The notes beneath the pieces are model-generated. The model saw only the letters and a program-made list of their open reading frames with translations. It made no database searches and had not been told where the DNA came from. From Kibdelosporangium philippinense (GTDB taxonomy: Bacteria; Actinomycetota; Actinomycetes; Mycobacteriales; Pseudonocardiaceae): a stretch of 64,000 nucleotides of DNA. The stretch covers positions 1,612,001-1,676,000 of the forward strand of contig NZ_JAJVCN010000001.1 in assembly GCF_021390435.2 (NCBI RefSeq), given 5' to 3'. Position 1 is the first letter of the stretch, and each line of letters begins with the position of its first letter. A program made the translations under genes and the position numbers. Shown here in pieces: positions 25,314 to 33,278 of the stretch.

Positions 25314-25331
25314 TGGAACGTGTTCTAATAC
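25314..25331 (+). promoter_or_regulatory. KstR-like operator over a -10 box
   Basis: TGGAACGTGTTCTA (25314-25327) fits the KstR consensus TNNAACNNGTTNNA exactly. The adjoining TAATAC (25326-25331) is a good -10, placing transcription start at about the GTG start codons (25333/25342), which suggests a leaderless mRNA. Confidence 0.55.
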
Positions 25332-25332
25332 T

Positions 25333-26193
25333 GTGCCCGATGTGCGGTTTGGCATCGTGCTGTTCACAAGTGACCGGGGCATCGCGCCCGCGGTGGCGGC
25401 TGCTGCCGCCGAGCGGGCCGGGCTGGATTCCTTCTATGTGCCGGAACATACGCATATCCCGATCAAACGGGAGTCGCCGCATCCGCGCACCGGGGATTCG
25501 TCGCTGCCGGACGACCGCTACATGCGAACCCTCGATCCTTGGGTGGCGCTTGCCACTGCCGCATCGGTGACCAGTCACATCAGGCTGGCGACTGCTGTGG
25601 CGCTGCCGGTTGAGAGCGATCCCATAACGCTGGCCAAGACAATCGCGAGCCTGGATCACCTGTCCGGCGGCCGCGTGACGCTTGGCGCGGGATTCGGCTG
25701 GAACGTGGACGAACTCAGTGACCACGGTGTTCCTGGCGCGAAGCGGCGGACCGTGCTGCGCGAGTACCTCGAAGCCATGCGTGCACTGTGGACGGACGAC
25801 GAGGCCAGCTACGCGGGCGAGTTCGTGTCTTTCGGTCCGAGCTGGGCGTGGCCAAAGCCAACGCAGGCGCATATCCCGGTGCTGATCGGTGCCGGCGGCA
25901 CCGAGAAAACCTTCAAATGGATCGCCCGGTCGGCCGACGGCTGGATCACCACGCCGTACGAAGTGGACATATCCGACCAAGTGGCCACGCTGCAAGCGAT
26001 CTGGCGGGACGCGGGTCGTCGTGGCAAGCCGGAAGTCGTTGCGTTCGGTGGACGGCCGGATCGGGATCGCCTGGCGCACTGGGCGTCCATCGGCGTGACC
26101 GAGGTCGTGTTCGGCTTGCCCGACCGTGCCGCGGACGATGTCGAGGCCTGGATTGGCCGCTTCGGTGAACGGCTCGGGCTGCAACCGAGGTAA
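25333..26193 (+). CDS. LLM-class F420-type oxidoreductase
   Basis: A luciferase-like monooxygenase-fold oxidoreductase of about 286 residues, likely F420-dependent. RFGIVLFTSDRGI, then AGLDSFYVPEHTHIP, RLATAVALPVESDPITLAKTIASLDHLSGGRVTLGAGFGWN and VLIGAGGTEKTFKWIARSADGW are typical. The start is GTG 25333 or 25342; both sit at the predicted transcription start. A KstR-like operator overlaps the promoter. In mycobacteria KstR controls sterol catabolism and includes such oxidoreductases, so a steroid-related role is inferred, not shown. Confidence 0.83.
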   Translation: MPDVRFGIVLFTSDRGIAPAVAAAAAERAGLDSFYVPEHTHIPIKRESPHPRTGDSSLPDDRYMRTLDPWVALATAASVTSHIRLATAVALPVESDPITLAKTIASLDHLSGGRVTLGAGFGWNVDELSDHGVPGAKRRTVLREYLEAMRALWTDDEASYAGEFVSFGPSWAWPKPTQAHIPVLIGAGGTEKTFKWIARSADGWITTPYEVDISDQVATLQAIWRDAGRRGKPEVVAFGGRPDRDRLAHWASIGVTEVVFGLPDRAADDVEAWIGRFGERLGLQPR

Positions 26194-26216
26194 CCGCGCC
26201 TCGCGATCGTCGAGGG

Positions 26217-26270
26217 CTACGGATTTCGTCGTATCAAGGCGTTGACAGTGCGGTATTCGTGCTGTTGCAT
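26217..26270 (+). promoter_or_regulatory. Lrp-type palindrome and promoter of the amine oxidase
   Basis: CTACGGATTTCGTCG (26217-26231) is followed 10 bp later by TTGACA (26242-26247) and, 17 bp on, TTGCAT as -10. The arrangement matches that before the permease at 30462, including GTTGACAnTGCGGTATnCG. The palindrome probably binds the Lrp protein of this cluster. Confidence 0.6.
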
Positions 26271-26277
26271 CTTCGCC

Positions 26278-27882
26278 ATGCCGCGTACCGAGATGTTCCG
26301 CTTCGTACGTCAAGTTGCGGTGGACCATGCTGTCGCCGAGCGACTCGGCATGCCTGTCCTCGAATTCCGCGAGGCACGGCTGGCACGCGCCGCCGAAGAA
26401 CGGACGTTCAGCCGTCGCGATGCCCTGAAAATCGGTGGTGTCCTCGCGGGCGCCGCGATGCTCGGTCTTCCGGAACCGGCAAGCGCGGCCACGCAACCCA
26501 AGGTCGCGATCATCGGCGCTGGCCTTGCCGGGCTGAACGCGGCGCTCGCACTTGCCGACGCTGGCGTGAAATCCACGGTGTATGAGGCCGGCGACCGGGT
26601 CGGCGGCCGGATGTTCTCACAACGCACGTACTGGGACGCCGGGCAGATCTCCGAACATGGCGGCGAATTCATCGACACTGATCACCAAGCTGTGCGGGAC
26701 CTGTGTGTCCGCTTTGGCCTCGGGCTGACCGATATCCGCGCGGCCGCGCCGAAAGACAGCCGGGACGTGCTGTACTTCGGCGGACGCTACCGCTCGCACA
26801 AGGAGTTCGTCGAAGACTTCCGGCCCGTGTACAAAGCGCTGGAAGCGGATGTCAAGAACGCGCCAGACGCGCCGACATGGGACGCGACCACGCCTGGCGC
26901 GACGGCACTGAGCAATATGAGCGTGGCCGAATGGATCGCGACCCGCGTGCCCGACGGCTGGCTCGCGAAGTTCCTCGAAGAGGCCTATGTCGTCGAATAC
27001 GGCAGGCAAGCCGACGACCAGACCGCCGTCAACCTCGTGTACATGATGATCGACCAGGCTGATCTGGAAGATCCGAACGTCTGGGGCGCGTCCGACGAGC
27101 GCTATCACATCACTGGCGGAAACCAGCGGCTTCCGGAAGCGATCGCGGCCGCGTTGCCCAAGGGAACGATCGAACACGGCTGGCGTCTTGAAGCCATCAA
27201 ACGCAATACCGACGGCAGTCAGACCCTGACCTTCGAAGGCGGCAAGACCGTCAAGGCGGATCACACGATCCTGACCGTGCCGATCGGCGTGCTGAAACAC
27301 ATCGACTACCGGCGCGCGGGCTTCGACGCCAGGATGAAACGCGCGATCAGCGACCTGCACATGGGCTATTGCTCCAAACTCAACATGCAGTTCGGGGAAC
27401 GCGACTGGCTCGGCCGAGGCGTCTGGCCGGGGATCTCCAACGGCGCCAGCTTCTCCGACCTTGGCTACCAACAGATCTGGGACGCGACAGCCGGACAATC
27501 GGGTACGAAAGGGATCGCGATCCAGTACGGCGGCGGCGACAGTGCCCTGCGATACCGGCCGTCACAGCCGTTCCTGGATTCACGCAACGGGTACGTTCGG
27601 GCAGCGGCCCGGCAGAACCTCGACCAGTTCGCCAAGGTCATCCCTGGCGTGGCCGCGGACTGGACCGGCAAGGCAACGCTGGCCGCGTGGCACCTGAACC
27701 CGAACTCGTACGGCGCCTACAGCTGTTATCCGGTCGGGTACTGCCATCGCTACGCCGGTTACGAGGGCATGCGGCAAGGAAACATCCACATCGCCGGTGA
27801 ACACACCTCAGTGGACTTCCAGGGATACATGAACGGTGCCGCGGAAAGTGGCACACGCGCGGCCGCGGAAATCCTGGGCTGA
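26278..27882 (+). CDS. Tat-exported flavin amine oxidase
   Basis: A 534-residue FAD monoamine/polyamine oxidase. A Tat signal (RTFSRRDALKIGGVLAGAAMLGL, twin Arg at 46-47) precedes the FAD motif VAIIGAGLAGLNAAL and VYEAGDRVGGRM. The C-terminal FAD contact HIAGEHTSVDFQGYMNGAAESG is present. It deaminates an amine to an aldehyde with H2O2. ATG 26278 lies right at the predicted transcription start. Neighbouring permease, aminotransferase and aldehyde dehydrogenase genes suggest a putrescine-like substrate. Confidence 0.88.
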   Translation: MPRTEMFRFVRQVAVDHAVAERLGMPVLEFREARLARAAEERTFSRRDALKIGGVLAGAAMLGLPEPASAATQPKVAIIGAGLAGLNAALALADAGVKSTVYEAGDRVGGRMFSQRTYWDAGQISEHGGEFIDTDHQAVRDLCVRFGLGLTDIRAAAPKDSRDVLYFGGRYRSHKEFVEDFRPVYKALEADVKNAPDAPTWDATTPGATALSNMSVAEWIATRVPDGWLAKFLEEAYVVEYGRQADDQTAVNLVYMMIDQADLEDPNVWGASDERYHITGGNQRLPEAIAAALPKGTIEHGWRLEAIKRNTDGSQTLTFEGGKTVKADHTILTVPIGVLKHIDYRRAGFDARMKRAISDLHMGYCSKLNMQFGERDWLGRGVWPGISNGASFSDLGYQQIWDATAGQSGTKGIAIQYGGGDSALRYRPSQPFLDSRNGYVRAAARQNLDQFAKVIPGVAADWTGKATLAAWHLNPNSYGAYSCYPVGYCHRYAGYEGMRQGNIHIAGEHTSVDFQGYMNGAAESGTRAAAEILG

Positions 27883-27884
27883 CC

Positions 27885-28282
27885 ATGGACCGTCTCAAGC
27901 CCAACTCCGTCGGCCTGCTCGGCGTCGTTTTCATGGCCGTGGGCGACCGCGGCGCCGATCACCGCGATGACCGGAAACGTTCCCGTAGCGGTCGCGTTCG
28001 GCAACGGCATCGGCGCGCCCGCGGGCTACATCTTCGCGACTGTCGTGCTGACGGTCTTCAGCATCGGATTCGTCGCGATGGCACGGCGAATCACGTCGGC
28101 GGTCGCGTTCTACGGCTTCATTTCCCACGGCCTTGGCCGGGTGATGGGATTGGCCAGCGGGCTTTTGGCGGTACTGGCGTACGTCGTGTTCGAGGCGTCC
28201 ATTGTGGGCATCTTCGCCTACTTCGCCGACACCACGATCAACGCGCAGCTGGGCCTGGATCTGCCGTGGCAGCTCTACGCGG
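27885..28282 (+). pseudogene. APC-family permease, frameshifted and truncated
   Basis: Starts ATG 27885, 3 bp after the oxidase gene: MDRLKPNSVGLLGVVFMAV. An extra G near 27941-27943 breaks the frame. In the corrected frame it continues TAAPITAMTGNVPVAVAFGNG, then IFATVVLTVFSIGFVAMARRI, through FEASIVGIFAYF, to LPWQLYAG. It then ends abruptly near 28282, after about 130 of a normal 450-500 residues, next to the palindromic element at 28301. Two lesions mean it is dead. The intact permease at 30462 may replace it. Confidence 0.82.
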
Positions 28283-28300
28283 GGTCAGTGCCTGCTCACC

Positions 28301-28348
28301 CCTCGTGAGTGGTTAGCCGCGTTAGAACACGCCTAACCACTCACGAGG
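28301..28348. repeat. Dispersed palindromic element, copy 1
   Basis: 16-bp perfect arms CCTCGTGAGTGGTTAG and CTAACCACTCACGAGG around a 16-nt centre containing GTTAGAACACGC. A second copy is at 41951-41996. It ends 2 bp from the stop of the aminotransferase gene, so it may act as a terminator for that gene. Confidence 0.85.
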
Positions 28349-28349
28349 T

Positions 28350-29723
28350 TTAGAGGCGGTCCCAGGCTTCGGTGAGGACCTTGCGCAGGATCTGCTCGAT
28401 CTCGTCGAACTGCTGCTGCTCGCAGACCAGCGGCGGCGAGAACTGGATCACCGGCTCGGCCCGGTCGTCGGCACGGCAGTACAGCCCGGCATCGAACAGC
28501 GCGCTGGACAGGAACCCGCGCAGAACCCGCTCGGACTCCTCGGCCGAGAAGGTCTCCTTGGTCGCCTTGTCCTTCACCAGTTCGATGCCGTAGAAGAAGC
28601 CCGCGCCACGAACATCGCCAACGATCGGCAAGTCGCTCAGCTTGTCCAGAGTGGACCGGAAGGCGCTTTCGTTGGCCAGCACGTGGTCGTAGATACCTTC
28701 GTTCTCCATGATGTCCAGGTTCGCCATCGCGACCGCGCACGACACCGGGTGCCCGCCGTACGTCGAACCGTGCAGGAACGTTGTGGTGCCTTGCAGATAC
28801 GGCTCCATCAACCGGTCGCTCACCAGAACCGCGCCCAGGGGCGCGTATCCGGAGGTGAGTCCCTTCGCGACAGTGATCACGTCCGGCTGGTAGCCGTAAC
28901 GCTTGGCGCCGAAGTCGTGCCCCAGCCGCCCAAAAGCACAAATGACCTCATCGGACACAAGCAGAACGTCGTACTCGTCGCAGATCTGGCGAACCCGCTC
29001 GAAGTACCCGGGCGGCGGTACGAAGCAGCCGCCGGTGTTCTGCACGGGCTCAAGGAAGACAGCCGCGACCGTGTCCGGGCCTTCCATCTCGATCGCCGCG
29101 GCGATCTGGTCGGCGGCCCACCGGCCGTACGCCTCGGGGTCGTCGCCGAACACCGGCGCGCGGTAGATGTTGGTGTTCGGCACCTTGACCGCGCTGGGCA
29201 CCAACGGTTCGAAGTCCTGCTTGGCCGCAGGGATGCCCGTGATCGACAGCGCGCCCTGTGAAGTTCCGTGGTACGCAAGCGAACGGCTGATCACCTTGTG
29301 CTTGGTTGGCTTGCCGGTCAGCTTGAAGTACTGCTTGGCCAGCTTCCACGCGGTCTCGACGGATTCGCCGCCGCTGACCGTGAAAAAGACCCGGTTGATG
29401 TCGCCGGGGGCTTGCACGGCCAGGCGCTCGGCCAGCTCCACCGCCTTCGGGTGGGCGGTGCCCCACAACGGGAAGTAGCCGAGCTGGCGCGTCTGCTCTG
29501 CCGCTGCCTGCGCGAGCTCTTCGCGGCCGTGCCCGACCTGGACCGCGAACAGGCCAGCGAGGCCGTCGAGGTAGCGCTTGCCTTCGGCGTCGAAGACGTA
29601 CGCCCCCTCGCCGCGCACGATCACCGGCGGCGGCGTGTCAGCGAAGGTCGAGTGGCGCGTGAAGTGCATCCACAGGTGCTCACTCGCGGAACGGGCCAGG
29701 CGTGCGGCGTCGTAGGCGGTCAT
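28350..29723 (-). CDS. Class III aminotransferase (putrescine/omega-amine type)
   Basis: A 457-residue PLP class III transaminase. GGESVETAWKLAKQYF binds phosphate, LLVSDEVICAFGRLGHDFG holds the PLP-contacting Asp, and DVITVAKGLTSGY carries the Schiff-base Lys 287. The layout matches putrescine-pyruvate and omega-amino-acid aminotransferases. ATG 29723 is chosen; six more codons are possible (29741). A perfect CTACG-N5-CGTAG palindrome lies 83-101 bp upstream. With the oxidase and aldehyde dehydrogenase it forms an amine-degradation set. Confidence 0.87.
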   Translation of the reverse strand: MTAYDAARLARSASEHLWMHFTRHSTFADTPPPVIVRGEGAYVFDAEGKRYLDGLAGLFAVQVGHGREELAQAAAEQTRQLGYFPLWGTAHPKAVELAERLAVQAPGDINRVFFTVSGGESVETAWKLAKQYFKLTGKPTKHKVISRSLAYHGTSQGALSITGIPAAKQDFEPLVPSAVKVPNTNIYRAPVFGDDPEAYGRWAADQIAAAIEMEGPDTVAAVFLEPVQNTGGCFVPPPGYFERVRQICDEYDVLLVSDEVICAFGRLGHDFGAKRYGYQPDVITVAKGLTSGYAPLGAVLVSDRLMEPYLQGTTTFLHGSTYGGHPVSCAVAMANLDIMENEGIYDHVLANESAFRSTLDKLSDLPIVGDVRGAGFFYGIELVKDKATKETFSAEESERVLRGFLSSALFDAGLYCRADDRAEPVIQFSPPLVCEQQQFDEIEQILRKVLTEAWDRL

Positions 29724-29805
29724 GCCTGCTTTATCGCACACCTGCTACGGATACGCAAGTGAATCACCCTCGTGACCGTCGTTTTCGAGATTCAGATCGC
29801 GACCA

Positions 29806-29824
29806 AACTACGGATTTCGTAGTT
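29806..29824. promoter_or_regulatory. Lrp-type palindrome (best copy)
   Basis: AACTACG-GATTT-CGTAGTT: perfect 7-bp arms with a 5-nt spacer. It overlaps the Lrp gene stop and lies upstream of the aminotransferase gene. Related sites are at 26217 and 30369. Confidence 0.65.
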
Positions 29825-30308
29825 ACCGGGTGCCCCACTGGTAGGACTGCTTGCGCAGCTTCAAGTAGACGAGGGTTTCCGCGTTGCGCACGCCGGGAAT
29901 CGTGCGGATCCGGGTCGAGATCAGTTCCAGGAGGCCCTCGTCGTCGGGGCAGATCGCCTCGCAGAGGATGTCGAACCGGCCGGCGCAGACCACCACGTAG
30001 TCGATCTCGTCCATCTCGGCGAGCGCATCGGCGACCGGTTCCAGCGGGCCTTCCACGTTGATCGCGATCATGGCCTGCCGGAACAGCCCGACCTGCATGG
30101 GATCGGTGACCGCGACGATCTGGATCACGCCGGTGTCGGCCAGCCGCTGTACCCGCTGGCGCACCGCGGCCTCGGACAGCCCGACGATCTTGCCGATCGT
30201 CGAGTACGGCATCCGGCCGTCCTGCTGCAGTTGCTCGATGATCTGTTTGGCGATGTCATCGAGTACCGGGGTCGCTGTCCGCTCGACTGCCGAGTTCTTC
30301 CGGTTCAC
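29823..30308 (-). CDS. Lrp/AsnC-family regulator
   Basis: A 161-residue Lrp/AsnC protein. The HTH (IIEQLQQDGRMPYSTIGKIVGLSEAAVRQRVQRLADTGVIQI) is followed by a RAM ligand domain (RQAMIAINVEGPLEPVADALAEMDEIDYVVVCAGRFDILCEAIC). It lies upstream of the aminotransferase on the same strand and divergent from the permease. Palindromes on both sides of it and before the amine oxidase make it the likely regulator of the cluster, with an amine or amino acid as effector. Confidence 0.88.
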   Translation of the reverse strand: MNRKNSAVERTATPVLDDIAKQIIEQLQQDGRMPYSTIGKIVGLSEAAVRQRVQRLADTGVIQIVAVTDPMQVGLFRQAMIAINVEGPLEPVADALAEMDEIDYVVVCAGRFDILCEAICPDDEGLLELISTRIRTIPGVRNAETLVYLKLRKQSYQWGTR

Positions 30309-30368
30309 GCAGGCATTATGACCGGTCGGTCAGCTCGGCTCGGCTATCCGGCGCAACCGGGATGTCAA

Positions 30369-30423
30369 CAACGGATTTCGTAGCTTTCTGGCCGTTGACA
30401 TTGCGGTATCCGCGTTGTTTAGT
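30369..30423 (+). promoter_or_regulatory. Lrp-type palindrome and permease promoter
   Basis: CAACGGATTTCGTAG (30369-30383), then TTGACA (30395-30400) and TTTAGT (30418-30423) at 17-bp spacing. The block is strongly like that at 26217-26270. Confidence 0.6.
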
Positions 30424-30461
30424 GCGTCACACCACTGTGTCGTGACGCGAGGAGAGTGTGG

Positions 30462-31829
30462 ATGACCGATACGGCGACTCCCGCCAAGGCCGCGCTCGGC
30501 AGTTCCGAGCCGCGGCGGCTGACCAGGTCGATCGGCGTCCTCGGCGGAACGCTGTTGACGTTGAGCTGTCTGACGCCAGCGTCCTCGCTGTTCGTCGTGG
30601 TGCCGCCGCTGCTCGGCGAGACCGGCACCGGAACCGCGCTGACCATCGCATTAGCCGCGTTGCTCTGCATCGGCGTCGCCCTTTGTTATGCGGAGTTAGG
30701 CACGCTCGTACCCAGCGCCGGTGGTGAATACGCGATGGTCGGCATCGTCGCGGGCCGGTTCGCCGGCTGGATGATGTTCGTGTTGTCGTTCGTGATCGTG
30801 TTGATCATTCCGCCGATCATCGCGCTGGGCACGGCCGACTATCTGCATTCGGTGATGGACGTGGATCCGCGGATCGCGGGCGCGGTCGTGATGCTGCTCG
30901 GCACCTTGATGGGCCTGCTCAACCTGCGGGCCAACGCCTGGATCACCGGCATCTTCCTGGTACTGGAGATCGTCGCGATCGCCGTGGTGGCGTTCCTCGG
31001 CTTCGGCAACGTGCAGCGCCCGGCATCTGTGCTGGTCAACCCCGTCACGACCGATGCCGTCGACACGATCACGATCATCGCCGGGCTAGCAGTGGCACTG
31101 TTTGTCCTGCAGGGCTTCACCACGGCTGTCTATCTGTCCGAGGAGATGCACAACCCGCGCCGGACAGTCGTGCGGACAGTGCTGTGGACGCTCGGCATCG
31201 GCGCGTTGGTGGTGATCATCCCGGTCATCGCGATCACGCTGGGCGCGCCGGACATCGAAACGCTGACCGGCGGTGACATCGCCGCGATGGTCACCAGTTG
31301 GAGCAACACCGGCGTCGGTGTGTTCGTCAGCCTCAGCATCGCGTTGGCGATCATCAACGCGGTGATCGTGATGGTCATCCAGAACTCCCGCGTGCTGTAC
31401 GCCTCCGCCCGTGACCGAGCCTGGCCGGACGCTCTGAACAGGGCATTCGGCGTGGTCAGCAACCGGTTCTCATCGCCGTGGGTGTCCACTGTGGTCGTCG
31501 GAGTCGGCGGTGCGGCACTGTGTTTCGTTCCGGTGGCCACGCTCAGCGGCGTGACCAGCGTCGTGGTCGCCGCGCTCTACCTTGGTGTCGCCATCGCCAC
31601 GCTTGTCGGCCGCCGAGGCGAGCACCGCGGCAAGCTCGCGTGGCGGATGGCAGGCTGGCCGGTGCTGCCCGCCCTGATTGCCTTTGTTCTGATCTATGTC
31701 GTGGTCCAGCAGGCGCCCGAGGACTTGTGGATCACGCTTGGCGTGCTCGTCGCGGCTACCGTGTACTGGGTGGCCTACCTTCGCAGGCGACCAGCCGACC
31801 GCTGGGTCGTCACCGTTCCGACCGAATGA
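30462..31829 (+). CDS. APC-family amino acid/amine permease
   Basis: A 455-residue, 12-helix APC transporter. The family opening LTRSIGVLGGTLLTLSCLTPASSLFVVVPPLL and LVPSAGGEYAMVGIVAGRFAGWMMFV is clear, as is FTTAVYLSEEMHNPRRTVVRTVL. GAGGAG precedes ATG 30462. Aldehyde dehydrogenase follows after 18 bp, so they are co-transcribed. Likely imports putrescine or a related amine. Confidence 0.87.
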   Translation: MTDTATPAKAALGSSEPRRLTRSIGVLGGTLLTLSCLTPASSLFVVVPPLLGETGTGTALTIALAALLCIGVALCYAELGTLVPSAGGEYAMVGIVAGRFAGWMMFVLSFVIVLIIPPIIALGTADYLHSVMDVDPRIAGAVVMLLGTLMGLLNLRANAWITGIFLVLEIVAIAVVAFLGFGNVQRPASVLVNPVTTDAVDTITIIAGLAVALFVLQGFTTAVYLSEEMHNPRRTVVRTVLWTLGIGALVVIIPVIAITLGAPDIETLTGGDIAAMVTSWSNTGVGVFVSLSIALAIINAVIVMVIQNSRVLYASARDRAWPDALNRAFGVVSNRFSSPWVSTVVVGVGGAALCFVPVATLSGVTSVVVAALYLGVAIATLVGRRGEHRGKLAWRMAGWPVLPALIAFVLIYVVVQQAPEDLWITLGVLVAATVYWVAYLRRRPADRWVVTVPTE

Positions 31830-31847
31830 CAAAGACCGGAGATTCTG

Positions 31848-33278
31848 GTGTCTGACAAGCAAGTCTTCCGCAACTTCGTCAACGGCGAGCACACCGACGC
31901 GGCCGACGGGCGCACGCTCGACCTCGTCAATCCGGCGACCGGTGAGGTCTACGCGACCTCTCCGCTGTCCGGCCAGTCCGATGTGGACGCTGCGTTCACC
32001 GCGGCCGAGAACGCGTTCGAGACATGGCGGGACACCACTCCGGCCGAACGTCAGCTCGCGTTGCTGCGGATCGCCGACGCCCTTGAAGCGCGCGCCGAGG
32101 AATTCGTGCAGCGCGAAGGCGAGAACACCGGCAAGCCGATGGCCGTGACCCGGGTGGAGGAGCTGCCGGTCGCCGTCGACCAGGTCCGGTTCTTCGCTGG
32201 CGCGGCCCGTGTCCTTGAAGGAAAGTCGGCAGGGGAGTACCTCAGCGGCTTCACCTCGTACGTCCGGCGCGAGCCGGTGGGTGTCTGCGCGCAGGTCACG
32301 CCGTGGAACTACCCGCTGATGATGGCGATCTGGAAGATCGCGCCCGCCATCGCAGCGGGTAATACGTTGGTGCTCAAGCCTTCGGACACCACGCCTGCCA
32401 CGACGGTCCTGCTGGCCGAGTTGGCCGCCGAGTTCCTGCCGCCTGGCGTGCTCAACGTCGTCTGCGGCGACCGGGACACCGGGCGGTCGCTGGTCACTCA
32501 CCCCACGCCGCAGATGGTGTCGATCACCGGCTCGGAGCGCGCGGGTATCGAGGTCGCGGGCGCGGCTGCGGCTGACGTCAAGCGTGTGCACCTTGAACTG
32601 GGCGGCAAGGCACCGGTCGTGGTGTTCGACGACGCCGACATTGCCGCCGCAGCCAAGGCGATCGCGGCCGCTGGGTACTTCAACGGTGGCCAGGACTGCA
32701 CCGCCGCGACCCGCGTTATCGCAGGTGCGGGCGTGTACGACGACTTCGTCGCGGCCCTCGCCGAGGCGGCTTCGGAAACACGCACCGGCAGCCCGGACGA
32801 GGACGTCTACTACGGCGCGTTGAACAACGCCTCGCAGCTGGCGAGGGTCAGCGGGTTCATCGACCGGTTGCCCGACAACGCGACCATCAACAGCGGCGGC
32901 TCTGTCGTGGGCTCTCGCGGCTACTTCTACGCGCCGACCGTGGTTTCAGGCCTTCGCCCAGGTGATGAGATTGTCACCGACGAGGTCTTCGGCCCGGTCA
33001 TCACCGTGCAGAAGTTCGCCGACGAGGCCGAGGCCACGCGGCTGGCCAACGGTGTGCGCTACGGCCTGGCCTCCTCGGTGTGGACTCGTGATCACGCCAG
33101 GGCGATGCGGATGTCCCGGCGGCTCGACTTCGGCTGCGTGTGGATCAACACGCACATCCCGATGGTCGCGGAGATGCCGCACGGTGGTTTCAAGCACTCC
33201 GGCTACGGCAAGGACCTGTCCATGTACGGCCTCGAGGACTACACCAGGATCAAGCACGTCATGTCCGCTTTGGACTGA
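31848..33278 (+). CDS. Gamma-aminobutyraldehyde-type dehydrogenase
   Basis: A 476-residue NAD(P)-aldehyde dehydrogenase. Asn 153 in TPWNYPLMMA, Glu 250 in LELGGKAPVVVFDDAD and nucleophile Cys 284 in GGQDCTAATR are all present. The pattern GGQDC and the PatD-like ends favour 4-aminobutyraldehyde. GTG 31848. It would oxidise the aldehyde produced by the amine oxidase or aminotransferase. It overlaps the convergent lyase gene by 20 bp. Confidence 0.88.
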   Translation: MSDKQVFRNFVNGEHTDAADGRTLDLVNPATGEVYATSPLSGQSDVDAAFTAAENAFETWRDTTPAERQLALLRIADALEARAEEFVQREGENTGKPMAVTRVEELPVAVDQVRFFAGAARVLEGKSAGEYLSGFTSYVRREPVGVCAQVTPWNYPLMMAIWKIAPAIAAGNTLVLKPSDTTPATTVLLAELAAEFLPPGVLNVVCGDRDTGRSLVTHPTPQMVSITGSERAGIEVAGAAAADVKRVHLELGGKAPVVVFDDADIAAAAKAIAAAGYFNGGQDCTAATRVIAGAGVYDDFVAALAEAASETRTGSPDEDVYYGALNNASQLARVSGFIDRLPDNATINSGGSVVGSRGYFYAPTVVSGLRPGDEIVTDEVFGPVITVQKFADEAEATRLANGVRYGLASSVWTRDHARAMRMSRRLDFGCVWINTHIPMVAEMPHGGFKHSGYGKDLSMYGLEDYTRIKHVMSALD

